In this document: positions 23,873 through 35,128 of the stretch, one piece after another
How positions within the stretch are numbered: the stretch's first letter is position 1
Layout of the letters: each line of letters starts with the position of its first letter
DNA from: Channa striata
Lineage: Eukaryota > Chordata > Actinopteri > Anabantiformes > Channidae
Length of the DNA: 64,000 bases
Reading direction: 5' to 3'
Assembly: GCA_033026295.1 (NCBI GenBank)
Contig: CM065169.1
Location: 4,598,932 to 4,662,931 of the forward strand
Translations under genes and position numbers: made by a program
The notes under the pieces: model-generated
Databases searched by the model: none
The model's input: the letters and a program-made list of their open reading frames with translations, nothing else
What the model was told of the DNA's origin: nothing

Positions 23873-25913
23873 ATAACATAAGGAAATCTAGCCACGGGAG
23901 TTGCAAGCCAGTCACTTCTGCACCGGTCCCAAGCCCGGATAAATAGAGAAGGTTGCGCCAGGAAGGGCATTAAAGCATAAAACTTGCCAAGTACAACCAT
24001 GCGAATCGTTCATAGCAAATTCATACCGGATCGGCTGAGGTGAGGGTTAACAACGACCGCCACCGGTGCTGTTAACTTGGATTGGAAGGAGGAAAGACGA
24101 TAAAGAAACTTGGTGGTGGAATGAGGAAGTACAGGACTGCATCCAGAGGAAGAGGTTCGCTAAAAGGAAGTGGGATGTAGAAAGGACTGAGGACTGAGAC
24201 AAGAGTACAAGGATGTGCAGCACAGTGTGAAGAGGGAGGTGGCAAAGGCCACACAGAAAGCTTACGATGAACTGTATGACAGGTTAGACACGAAGGAAGG
24301 AGAGAAGGACTTGTACAGGATAGCCAGACAGAGAGATAGAGATGGGAAAGATGTGCAACAGATAAGGGTGATTAAAGACGAAGATGGAAAGGTGCTAACA
24401 AGCCAGGAGAGTGTGCAGAGAAGATGGAAGGAGTATTTTGAGGAGCTGATAAAAAGGAAAATGACAGGGAAAGAAAGGAGGAAGATGTGGATGTTGTAAA
24501 GCAGGAAATGGCAGAGATTAGAAAGGATGAGGTGAGGAAGGCCTGAAAAGGATGAAGAGCGGAAAGGCTGTTGGTCCTGATGACGTACTTGTGGAAGTGT
24601 CTAGGAGAGACAGCAGTGAAGTCTGTTTAACAGGATTTTAGAGAGTGAGAAGATGCCTGAGGAATGGGGGAGAAGTGTTCTGGTGCCGATCTTTAAGAAC
24701 AAGGGGACACCCAGAACTGCAACAACTGCAATGGAGCTGTGGGAAAGAGTAGTGGAAGCCAGGCTTAGGAAGGAGGTGGAGATTTGTGAGCAGCACCTGT
24801 ATAATATGGTTTCACGCCCCGTAAGAGCACCACTGATGCCATTTTCGCTTTGAGATTGTTGGTGGAAAAGTACAGAGATGGTCAGAAGGAGCTGCATTGT
24901 GTCTTTGTGGATTTAGAGAAGGCTTATGAGCTGTGGTACTGTATGAGGTTGTCGGGAGTGGCAGGGAAGTACGTCGGAGTAGTTCAGGACATGTATGAGA
25001 GGAGCATGACGGTGGTGAGATGTGCCGTAGGTCAAACAGAGGAATTCAAGGTGGAGGTGGGACTACACCAAGGATCAGCTTTGAGTCCCTTCTTGTTTGC
25101 TATGCTGATGGACAGGTTGACAGATGAGGTCAGACACAAATCTCCCTGGACAATGATGTTTGCAGATGACATTGTGATTTTCAGTGAGATTAGAGTGCAG
25201 GTAGAGGAACAGCTGGAGAGGTGGAGGTTTGTTCTGGAAAGAAGAGGCATGAAAGTCAGTTGTAACAAAACACAATACATGTGTCTAAACGAGAGAGCAA
25301 GGTAGAAGAGTGAGGCTACAGGGGGCTGAGGTGAAGAAGGTACTTAGGGTGTGGAAAAGAGGTGAAGAGGCGAGTGCAGGCGGGTTGGAGTGGGTGGAGG
25401 AAAGTGTCAGGAGTGTTGTGTGACAGAAGAGTGTCAGCAAGACTCAAAGGAAAGGTGTACAAGACAGTGGTGAGACCAGCTCTGCTCTATGGGTTAGAGA
25501 CAATAGCAGTGAGAAAGAAACAAGAGGCAGAGATGGAAGCAGCAGAGATGAAGATGTTGAGGTTCTCCTTAGGAGTGACAAGGTTGGATAAAATAAGGAA
25601 CGAGTTCATCAGAGGGACAGCGCACGTTGCCTGCGTTAGCAACAAAGTCAGAGGCCAGATTGAGATGGTTTGGACATGTGCAGAGGAGGGATAGTGAATA
25701 TATTGGTAGAAGAATGTTGGAGATGGAGCTGCCAGGCAAGAGGACGACCATGGGGGAGATATATGGATGTTCTAATAGAGGACATGAGCTGGTGTCAAAG
25801 TGGAAGATGCCCAGGATAGAGTGAAGTGGAAACAGATGATTCGCTGTGGCAACCCCTGAGGGGAAAAGCTGAAAGAGAAGTAGTAGTAGTAGTAGATACA
25901 TAACATAAGGAAA
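23873..25913 (+). mobile_element. RTE-type LINE insertion with target-site duplication
   Basis: A 14-bp direct repeat, ataacataaggaaa, flanks the element (23873-23886 and 25900-25913); the match extends several bases further left with one indel (tagataca in both). Inside, the 5' portion (about 23889-24065) contains cttctgcaccggtcccaagc, ccggataaatagagaaggtt, and acgaccgccaccggtgctgt, which I recognise as the 5' UTR of a teleost RTE family. The 3' end, gctgtggcaacccctgaggg-gaaaagctgaaagagaag followed by (tag)5, is the matching 3' terminus. Length is about 2.0 kb, against roughly 3.2 kb for an intact RTE. The endonuclease region is missing and the reverse transcriptase is broken, so the copy cannot move itself. 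Confidence 0.88.
24066..25845 (+). pseudogene. RTE reverse transcriptase, decayed, no endonuclease
   Basis: Translation in shifting frames gives the usual order of an RTE ORF2 downstream of the endonuclease: a WWWNEEVQDCIQRKRFAKRK linker (about 24100-24165), a KDLYRIARQRDRDGKDVQQI stretch (24308-24367), the fingers motif SGKAVGPDD (24558-24585), MPEEWGRSVLVPIFKNKG, LHCVFVDLEKAY (motif A, about 24892-24927), GLHQGSALSPFLF (25060-25098), the catalytic FADD box (25159-25170), and C-terminal LYGLETIAVRKK and RLRWFGHVQRRDSEYIGRRM (25645-25705). The reverse transcriptase would copy its RNA into the nick made by the element's endonuclease. Frameshifts, stops (for example near 24200, 24500 and 25303) and small deletions break it. 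One deletion falls just after EKAY, where the usual DRVPRE-type stretch is missing. Confidence 0.85.
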
Positions 25914-28136
25914 AATCCCCCACACAGGCCTATAAGTAGCTATCTGAAATTAAGGCTGGAGTGTTTCACCCAGAAGGACTGAAAGCCAACCAGGCCTGTA
26001 ATTGGGAAAAAGACCATCAGAGTTGTCCATTTGTTTTTAAAAGGGAAAAGCGATCGATGGGCAGCATTAAGCAGATCTGTGAGAGATCTAAATGGTTCCA
26101 CTGGCTGAAATCTTTACTTCCTGCTCCAAAGATACCAGCCTTTAATGACTGGACAAGTTCCAGAGATAGAAACAAAGCTGTAAAACCAGCCAATCAGATG
26201 GGAGTGATAGTACGCAACACCTACCTATTGACTTGGGTGTTCTATCCTTGGTTTAAAAGGTGCTACAAATTAAGATCTCACATCAGCCTGAGCCCCAAAC
26301 AGACAAATCAACAATAAACAGGTAACCGGATAACACCTCTGCTTATTCCAGCTTTGATTGTATTGCTAATTAGATTTGGTGTAATGACTTTTGGTGGAAA
26401 GGTAATCCTTGTAATTGAAGTGTGTGGATTCCATTTTCTAAAAATCCTCCTGCTAGATGGAATAATCTTCTGTGTTCACACTAACACACTCCCTGCCCAG
26501 TCAGTGCAATGATCAGCTTTGCAAACACACTGCATGGACCAGACACGTGGGTGGAAGCTCTTCAGTGAAATAAAATATATAAGCCCCATAAGCTATTAAA
26601 AAAATCATTTATATCATATTTTTTTCATTATTGTTATTCTTCACTTTTGTGTTTTTTTTTTTTTTTTTTTTTCCTGAAAGTTGATTTAAGGTGAAACCCA
26701 CAAGAATGCACAGCTGCCGTAACACAAAAGATGGCAGTTTAAACTGCTAGAGCTATACAAATGGGTCCTCAGAGGACTTTGCTATCTCTTTCTTCTCCTT
26801 CAGAGTGTAAACTTTTCCAACAGCTGGTAGACGATAAAAAAGTGAGTGCACTGGGGCTGTGATTGCAAGGCTTTCCACGGGTTTTATGGAAGTGGGGAAA
26901 AATAACTGTTCATATATGCCTCCAATCGAGAGCTGTACAGTAAGTGACCTAGTTCATTTTTAGCATTCTCTGTATAATGGCTATACTAATCCATCTGTGT
27001 TCATTTAGTTAGTGCATTGTGGTTTCACGACCAGTTTAGCATTGACAATACTACAACAATAGCTATTTATTGTACTGTACATGCATTCTGAATGTGAATG
27101 AATATTCAATGTGATGGACATAATACAGTGTGGCATATTTGAAGGCTATCTCAGACTGTGATCCTTTGTCAAACTTTAACACAGATCAGAAAACCAGAAA
27201 ACTGAAGTGGGTTCAATGGCTCAAGAAGGAGCAAACTAACTGACTTTCTTTTACCACCTGCTTTGTTTTTAGTTTGTCTGTATGCAGCATGAAATCTGAT
27301 GGTAGTAGATCTGATGAATGGCAGCAGAAATTTGAGTTTATTTAAACATCTGACTGTACAGAAAGCAGATCAACCATGTTTCACTAAAAATATATTTTTA
27401 ATACACCAACAACAAGCACAAATAAAAAGAAAATGTAGAAAACATAACTGCAATTAGGTTAGATTTCCTGTTACCATTCTAAAGAGTTGATGACAGAGGA
27501 AAAAATGTCAAGTCTGACCTTACACAGATGTGTTTTTTGCTGCCAAAATATTCAGTTTTGCAGCACAGCATTCAGTTTTTGCAACTGCAGCATCATTATA
27601 CATTCTTATGGCTGTCTCTCTGAACACTTCTAGTCTGGTTAAAGTCACAAAGATTGTGGTTTGGTTTAAAAAAGATAAAAATTAATGCAATTTCTTTTTA
27701 AGCTAAACCACAATCTTGTTACGTTTTCATAAACCTAACCACACAAAGGAGTCTGGAGATCATCTCTGGTCTGTAGCATGAAAGCGTTGCACTTTAGACC
27801 CCACCAACCTCCTCACAACTCATTTCTCATAAGTAAATGTAGCACTTGATTAATTTAACTGATTTTATTGTTGTAATTTTTAGGAGACACAGTTTTTTCA
27901 AGTAAACCCTAAAAAATTGTAAAGTTAATTATCAAGACATCCCCACAGACTTAGCTTTTCCTCTCACTGTCTAATTCACAATAAACTGTTTTTAAAAATA
28001 TGAATAATCAATTAGGAAAATAAGTGACAATTAAGTAGCCTTTTTAGTGGCTGAAACCTTTTGCATTGATTACCCACAATGCAATCAAACATTTCAATTG
28101 GCATTTAAGTGTCTTATGCTAATAGGGGCTAATTTT
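25914..28136. other. Unique sequence; weak promoter-like and hairpin content
   Basis: The frame 25961-26317 (118 codons) has no domain I recognise. It overlaps a ccaatcag CCAAT-like motif (26188-26195) and a ggtttaaaagg TATA-like string (26252-26262), so the sequence could equally be promoter-like, but neither reading is firm. A T21 tract lies at 26652-26672. 26340-26560 is of complex, conserved-looking texture. A long imperfect hairpin at 27641-27727 is listed separately. Confidence 0.4.
27641..27727. other. Imperfect long hairpin, pre-miRNA-sized
   Basis: Left arm aagattgtggttt (27650-27662) pairs perfectly with 27705-27717. Pairing continues with few mismatches through ggtttaaaaaaga (to 27675) against tctttttaagct (from 27693), leaving a loop of about 17 bases, and outward through aaagtcacaa against ttgttacgttt. 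The size and shape fit a microRNA precursor. However, the phrases agattgtggtttggtttaaa and ataaacctaaccac resemble a common fish dispersed repeat, so an inverted pair of repeat fragments is the more cautious reading. Confidence 0.6.
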
Positions 28137-28560
28137 TCAATTAAATTCAACTTTATTTATATAGCACCAATTTACAGCAAAGTCATGTCAAGACACTTTA
28201 CATAATAAAGTCAAGACTATACAAACATTTAGAGGAAACCCGACAAATCCCCCTTGAGCAGCTATAGGCAACAGTGGAGAGGAAAAACTCCCTTTAACGG
28301 AAGAAACCTCCAGCAGAACCAGGCTCAGGGTGGACGGCCATCTGCCTTGACCGGTTGGGCTGAGTGGAAAGTGGAGAGAGAAACGAACAGAGCAACAAAA
28401 GCAACAACAAAACATTGGGCAGGTTGGTAGAACCAGTAGCTGCACACTGGAGGACACACAGCGCCAAATCCGGGGACACCTGAAGACAGGGACAGAGAGA
28501 AGCACAACTTCAGTTGGGGGTGAGTGGAAAGTGGAGAGAGAGAAAAGAAAAGAGCAACTG
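28137..28560 (-). mobile_element. 5'-truncated L2-like LINE 3' end, antisense
   Basis: Read on the minus strand this matches the 3' UTR of the LINE at 41305-45484. Shared are the terminal tataaataaagttgaattta block (plus-strand ttcaactttatttatatag at 28147), cactttacataata, the accaggctcagggtgg block and the aaactccctttaacggaaga block. The insertion keeps only about 420 bases. A 20-base phrase, tgagtggaaagtggagagag, occurs twice, at 28361-28380 and 28521-28540, an internal repetition not seen in the 45-kb copy. The overlapping minus-strand frames here (28188-28565 and others) are UTR artefacts. Confidence 0.85.
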
Positions 28561-30345
28561 ATCATGCATTCTGATCACAATAGGCAGGAAATGTAGATTA
28601 AAAACAAAAAAGAATACAATTTTTACCAGCTGAAAACATACATTTTACATACTGAGTTTAAATGTCGTTTGTGTTTAGAGCAAAAAATGGATGGATGTCA
28701 TTTTGGTTCTGTCATAGCCAAAAATATGTGGCATTTTGTTGTGCAATGCCAAAATGGTTGACACCAAACTTTGTTAAATGTGTTGTCTTCAGACATAACC
28801 GATGCTGAATCAAGTGACATTCAAGAGTTTTAATCAAACTTCACACAGAAAAGGCTTCACCTATTCATTCGAGTTTGACTTTATTTAAACAGACTCACAC
28901 ACGTGATTATCAGGCTTGATACAAGAAAAGTTGTTGGAATCCACATCATGTTTAAAGTTGTAGCAAAAAAGTTGAAGCAAATGGGGATCCACCTGAACCC
29001 AAGGTCTTTGTCAAACAAATTATTCTCATACGGCCAACGTCATATTGAATTTGTATTACATTCAGTCTGAATTCTCCAGAATCTGCATGGGGCAGATGGA
29101 AGCTTTTTTAGTATTCATGTCCTTTCGCTATTCAGCCTCTTGGCCATGCCTTGTCTCAAGATGAGTCCTGCTCTGCTCTCTCCAAGTCTCTTTGTTCTTT
29201 CTAAAAGTGCTCGCCTTCCACTGAAGCTGCCACTGTTGCTGTGTCTTTGATGTGAGTCGGGGGGATGGCAGTGAGTCCTCACCTGTCAGCTTTCATGTCT
29301 CCCTGAAGGTTGACTTTGAGACGGTGTCTGTTAAATTGGGATTGATCGCAACAACAGGATCCATACAGTCCACACACACACACACACAGGAGGGGGGAAA
29401 TGCACATTTCCTGACAGTCACAAAGGGTCTCCTGCTGTATGCTGAAGAGTTCCTGTTTTTCATGGGGGACAAGGCAGTTGAGCCATTGGTTTGGGTTTTA
29501 ATTTTTTTTTCTGTGGCATGGTGAAATGTCAGCGGAGGCAGTGGAACATGTATGGAATGCCTAAAGCCTGTTGAAGAGAGTGGATGTCCCTCGACAATGT
29601 CTAAATAACAAAGTGAAGTCTTAAAGTCAGAGAATGACACGTTCCATCTGGAACCCTCGACCGTGGCACCTCATTTCCATCTGTACCCAGCTCCTCGTGC
29701 TTTTTCGGTCTCACCTGCAGTACAAGAAGACTGCACACTTGTTGTTTCAAAGCTCTCCCACATTCGTTTTGCATTGCTTTTTCATGAGGCCAAGCTGCAG
29801 CGTATGTGTTGTGGGAACATCTTTTGCTGATGTAGTTTGGGCTCCTGAAAGCAACGAATAGAGGTGAAGGAGGCGAGCTGATTGGCCTGTGGGGAACCGC
29901 AGTGCAAACAGTGAAGGGGAACTTTTTGAGCTTGCCCCCTCCTCAGGAGCCAGGGAACGCCTGATCCCCAGGCTGCTTCTAAAGCCATCATTGATTAGGA
30001 GAGAAATTTCTTTGGCTATGGAATCTCAAACAAAGTCTCCTTATCTGCAGTGATAAATGTGTGAGAGGCTAAGAGAGAGCGAGACCATTAAAGAAGGAGA
30101 AAGAGGAGAGGGGAGCCCCCCATGGATGCTACTGTCAGCTGTGGGAACCCAGATGAAAGTGTTGCAGCCAGATACCAGCGCTCTTTGATCGTGCCTTTGT
30201 GTGATAAACATCGCGCTATGCCAGCCATGCTCAATGCATCGTGCCAGCCTGGCTGTGAAGGTGAAGGGCTTTGAGTAGGCTTCCAGCTCAGCTCTGCTCA
30301 GGACCAGCAGGCATCTGCCATGCCAGAGAGCTGTCTGCAGCACAG

Positions 30346-30348
<3 letters not shown>

Positions 30349-30377
<29 letters not shown>
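30349..30377. repeat. (CA)n microsatellite
   Basis: An uninterrupted CA dinucleotide run of about 14 units, followed by a T/C-rich stretch. Confidence 0.97.
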
Positions 30378-30379
<2 letters not shown>

Positions 30380-31343
30380 ACATTCACTAACAGATTGCTC
30401 CCACTTTTTCCCTTCTGTCCTTCTTTCTCTTTCCACATTTTTTTTTCATTTTCTTTCATTCTGCTCCCACCCATTACTTTCAGTTTTTTTGAGAGAGAAA
30501 TACTTGTTAAAGATGCAGCCTCAGTTCCAGAGGCAGCCGCTCCAGCTGCAGAGCCGAGCGCGAGTCTTATTTGAACCAATATTCATCAAGTTTTTAAAAT
30601 CAAAAGTGCACAGGAAGAGCATGCACATTTTTTTGCGTGTACTGTGTGTAGTAACAGTAACATTCCTGTTGAATATTTCATATCTGCCACTGTTTTGAAA
30701 TGGTGCGGGTTTGCGATGTTAGGTGTAACAAGGGAGGTATGAGAGAATTCTGCCAATGCTGCCTGCATAAATCCTCACCCCTTCAGTGTTTTCTTTTATT
30801 TCTTTCACAAACCTGTGTGAGCTACGCATTTTCAATTTTTTTTTTTTTACAGCATAAGGCAATAGCAATCCTGTTCTCAGCTTCTGCTTTTGCCTTGTGT
30901 AACAAAGCCACATGGTGATTCTGATTCACTGAAAAGAACAGGATTACTCCTGCTCTCTCTTCACTCTTCACACAGTTCATGTTTGAGAAGGAAAGAGTGA
31001 GATGGGGGGGGGGGGGAATGAATGCCATGCATGTGTGGGAAGTGGTTTTGGCAGGGTTTGGAATTAATGAACTCAACATGTGCTATAGTTGAGAATCATC
31101 AGAAAGAAACGTGCAGACAAAAGCACTTGCAGTACATCCATGCAGGGGCCACAGATGGAGAAACCACAAGTACTGCGAGACAGAAGCTTTGGAGAAAACT
31201 TATGTTTAAAAGAGGAAAAAAATATTCTTATAATAAAAAATGTCAACTTTAATGCTGGAAAAGTCTTGCACACTGCTTCTGTTCGAGATCTAAAAGAAGC
31301 CACTGACTCTGTTAGACTTATTTAATAGAAATCTGCCACACTT

Positions 31344-31369
31344 GCCAATCAGCCCGTTGCCTGGCAACG
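31344..31369. promoter_or_regulatory. CCAAT box next to RFX X-box palindrome
   Basis: The string cgttgcctggcaacg (31355-31369) is a perfect palindrome around a single T and matches the RFX X-box form GTTGCC-N-GGCAAC. Three bases upstream lies ccaatcag, a consensus NF-Y site; on the minus strand it reads ctgattgg. RFX and NF-Y sites occur together at promoters of ciliary genes and of MHC class II genes, though the usual X-to-Y distance in the latter is larger. No transcript start or exon is visible nearby, so function is unproven. Confidence 0.4.
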
Positions 31370-31895
31370 AGTCACTGTACTATTAAGCGCTAGAGTTCAA
31401 CATATTAAAAGGACACCGGTTGTTGTGCACAGCCCTGCACACCATCTCTTAAGTGATGCAGATTTTGCACAGATGAAAACAATCACATGATGCGTGAGGA
31501 AAATGTGGCCCCGGGATCATGATGCATGGTAAATAGCCTTTGTGGAGATGGTGGAGGTTTACTAGAGCACTGGACCAAGTCTGATCAAACATCCACCAGA
31601 CTGTACGATCAATCAGTCAATAAATAAGAGAATTTCACGGTAACAGCCCAAAAACACACCAATTTTGTTGTATGCACTGTGTGTCTCAGTGTAGAAGGCC
31701 AGTCACTAGAAAGTTAAGCAATATGTGTTGACATTTCATTTTGGGCCTTTTGATGTCATAATATTCTACAGTTTCATGTTTCAGCCCTTGTGCAATGATT
31801 GCATAGTCCCTTTTAAAGCCAGAAGAATTGGGCAATACTACGGCTTCAGATGTTATTTACACTGGTGAACTGTATATGTATTTTCTTTGCATGTA

Positions 31896-32476
31896 CACCA
31901 TCAAGCTCCATTTTCAGAACAGCTGGGACCCTGTGAAATGGACAAAAATAGTATGCAATAATTAGCAAATCCATTGGAAAATCTCTTTGACTGTAAATAG
32001 TAAAATAACGACGTGTAAAATGTTGAACTTAATCAACTGGATTCTTGATTGTTTTTACTGGGTGATGGTGAACTGTAGATCTGTTGTTGTAATAGATCCA
32101 GATAGTGTTTTGCGATGTCGAAATAAAGAAACCCTCATCGTCATTTGCATGGCAGCATATGTAATGGAACCTTCAGAACTTACAAGTGCACCAGTGTGAC
32201 TTGCAGTTGCACTCGTGCCCTCCCACACATCACAGATTTAGGATTTTCAGCTGTGAGCTGGTACCCAGCCCCTTTCTTCTTAAGCATAAAAGAAACCGTC
32301 AAACTTTTAGCTCAGCAGACCACATATAAATAGCTGAACTTTTATCCCACACAGTCTTTCACCACATACCTATTTTTTTTTCTATTTTTTTTTGTAATTT
32401 ATTTTTTTGTTGAGAAATTAAAGTCTCATTTTATTTGCATTTTACACAGTGTCCTAACTATTCTAAACATGATCTC
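31896..32476. mobile_element. Tc1-like MITE with decayed terminal repeats
   Basis: The left end, after TA (31894-31895), reads caccatcaagctccattttc, agaacagctgggaccctgtg, then aaatggacaaaaatag. The right end reads ttattt-gcattttacacagtgtcctaac...gatctc and abuts TA (32477-32478). The two ends are imperfect inverted repeats: the cctgtgaaatggacaaa and gcattttacacagtg parts are complementary. Both resemble the terminal repeat seen at 3779 and 62265. The ~580-bp interior has no transposase sequence. Divergence is high, so the copy is old. Confidence 0.6.
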
Positions 32477-35037
32477 TATATGCAGATTGCATTTCAGATT
32501 ATGCAGAGTTGAGGAATGTTTTAGTTCTGAGTGCTTTGAACCATACATAGGAAAAGCTGCATACACATTGCAATTCTATGAACACAAGATAATTAGGTAT
32601 AACTGGAAAAAGTAAAAGCAAGGTTGAAGATTTGTGATAATTCCAAAAGAAGCAGTTTTCGAGCGAGCCAACACGCAGCTGCAGAGAAATGAACCAAAAT
32701 CTCCAGGCAGCCAGGTTTTAACACAAATCTGGGTGCTACAATTGATATCTCTTTAAGACAATGGCAAACACTGAGTGAGATATCACCAAGTGTGTCAAAG
32801 TGTGAAGAGGTTGTCAGAGCTCACGAAGCGTATCCAACATTGTCATTGCTGCTCGCCTGTCTGCCTGTGGAGAACATCTGCCGTTGACAAGAGGTGAGCC
32901 CCGGCTCCTCTCCGCATCAGTTTTGGATCACTAGTCTCAATCAAAGCCAGGAGAGGAGGTGCCCGCATAATGTGACAGAGCCTGTCTCTCTCTTCTCCTT
33001 TTGATGTCTGAGGATGGCTCAACCAGAGCAACCCCTGTCAGAAATCTGCCCACAGGCCTAGACACAAAGAGATCCAGGAATGTGAGCAGGCAGATAAACA
33101 CATAGACAAAAAGTTGCACATGCTGACAAACAAAAGAGCAACAAAGAGGCTGAAAAAGTGAATATGAGGAGTGCAGCAATACAGCAGGTAGATCAAAGCT
33201 GTAAAATATCCAGCTTATACAAATACTATCAGTGCACGATAAGCCAGCACTTTTCATTAAACAGCCCCTGTGGAGCAGCTAAATGTATTTGCAAATAATG
33301 GAAGTCAGATTTAATGACATTACGAGCCATTAAAGTGGAGAAAAAATTTGTGACTGATCTTATCATCTCCTTGTTTCACATTGATTGCCATATTTGATAT
33401 CTTGTTTCATATCTTTCCTCATCTAATGCAGTAACAGCTGTGGAAATCGGAGCTGATGCGCATTGTTAACTGTGTTTATTGTGGTGTGTAATTACAAACT
33501 ATATAATGCACAATCTAATTTATTAGATTAGTGAAAGGATTGTAAATCAGTAATTGTGAGATGCCGTGTTTGCTCTGTTGCTCAGTTCAGGCAGTGCTGT
33601 TGTAAACAGTGCCATCTAGTGCACAGCGGCTCCTGTTGGATGGATGAGGGTTGGGGCTTTGAAGGCGGGAGAGAAGCTCAGGAGGCAGGAGGCATGGAGG
33701 AGAAGCGTCTGTACAGCTGGAAGCATAACATGAAGACACGAGCATCTGCTGGGTGGAATCAGCTAAGAGGATGGGTTTAGTTCTCCCACAGCAGCATTAA
33801 ATCAGCAGGTCAGAGAGGCTGTGAGATAACGTGGTAAGGCTTCTTCAGTGAGATGTCAAGTATGGTATGTCTCACGTTTGGACATATTCATCTGCAAATT
33901 TGGTCGTTTAAATTGCCTCATTGCTTTTTTTTTTTTTCCAAACGAAAGCTCTCCTCATTTAAAAATAAATTGGGAGTAAGTTAAGAAGTCACCCCTGGGT
34001 GCAGATTCTGCATGTCTTTCAGTTTGGCTGTAGCTGTAATGAAACCAACAGACAGACAAGGTCATCTGAGGATACACTCTTATGCAGGAAGACGTTCAGA
34101 GCTGGAAACTGCCGCTGCTTTCACCACAGCACATTCCTCCTCTTTTACACCACGGAAAAGAAAGCAATGAACCAAATTTACTTCCCAATCATACAACGAT
34201 CAGGCCCGGAACATAATGTATACGCAGTCAGAATCTCAAAATAAGCCTTGACCAGACCCAGACTGGACCTCTCTGAGCTATTTCGTCTGCTGTGGCAAAG
34301 TATCAAGGAAAATATTAGTCAAAACTTGCCACTTGTGTGTAAATGAGATCAAGATGGATTAGGAGCTCTGGATTCTATTTGAGACCTTATGAACCACAAA
34401 ATTTCCATCCGCAGCTGAAAGCCAGCGGAGACCCAGATGTGCGGAGCAGAGCAGGGGCAACTTTGAATGTGATTTCCTCTCTTAAGCCTTTAGTGTAGGT
34501 AAAGGCATTATACCCGATCAAACCTCTTAGCCCTCCTACTTGTGGGATTTGATGTGCATTACTGACAGTGAGAAATGGCCTGCCTGAAATACAATATCTC
34601 ACTTCAGTGGAAGATGGAGAAGAGAGTGGGGGAGAGGAGAGGAAGTAAAGGAATATTGGCTCACAATAAGAACTACAAAAACACCTCTACTACAGCAGTG
34701 AGGCTTTCCAACCCTTTCGTTTATAACCAGTAAAATTAAAGTTACAGGAATGATTCAGATTTCCTAAGCCAACATTGATGTCTTAATATGTAAGTGACAG
34801 TCTGTATTTGTTGCCACAACTGTCTTATCATTTAACACACTCCATCAAAACCTTCCCAGAACACAGTTAAACTGTAGGATGTCAGAGCCAAAACCCACTT
34901 GGAATAAGATTTGAAATGGATAATGATGCATAAGAATGACATCGATACAGGTGTTATTAATAAAAAGAAAGACCTCATTATAAAGCTAGTTAGTTTGACT
35001 TTACCTCTTTACCAGTGACAGTTGTGATTCTGTCTGT
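32477..35037. other. Unannotated sequence
   Basis: No gene recognised. Frames at 32937-33257 (-) and 33556-33780 (+) have no domain. A T13-like run lies near 33927-33939. A CTCF-like core on the minus strand occurs at 33609-33622 (gcactagatggcac when reverse-complemented). Confidence 0.45.
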
Positions 35038-35128
35038 CACATCCTCGTGAACACGATTTGACGACTACTTGGACTCAAGAATGAACTGCTTAGATTCGAG
35101 AGGACAAAGGTCAATGTCATTAAGACTT
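35038..35128 (+). repeat. Single unit of the AGGTCA-bearing repeat
   Basis: Contains cctcgtgaacacgatttgac, cttggactcaagaatgaact and gaggacaaaggtcaatgtca, the same ordered motifs as the tandem units at 15380-16030, with AGGTCA at 35108-35113. It is an isolated copy and does not form an array. Confidence 0.6.

Larger units (their letters stand above)
28561..31895. other. Unannotated sequence with microsatellites
   Basis: Contains (CA)n at 29371-29388 and 30349-30377, a G13 run at 31004-31016, purine- and pyrimidine-rich stretches at 30400-30500, and a palindromic RFX-like site at 31355. Frames across 30041-30579 run through the CA repeat and lack domains. No exon could be supported. Confidence 0.45.

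Noticed and set aside
25961..26317. 118-codon open frame after the RTE insertion
   Set aside because: No domain; it includes CCAAT- and TATA-like strings that read better as non-coding DNA.
28188..28565. 125-codon minus-strand frame
   Set aside because: Lies entirely in the antisense LINE 3' UTR.
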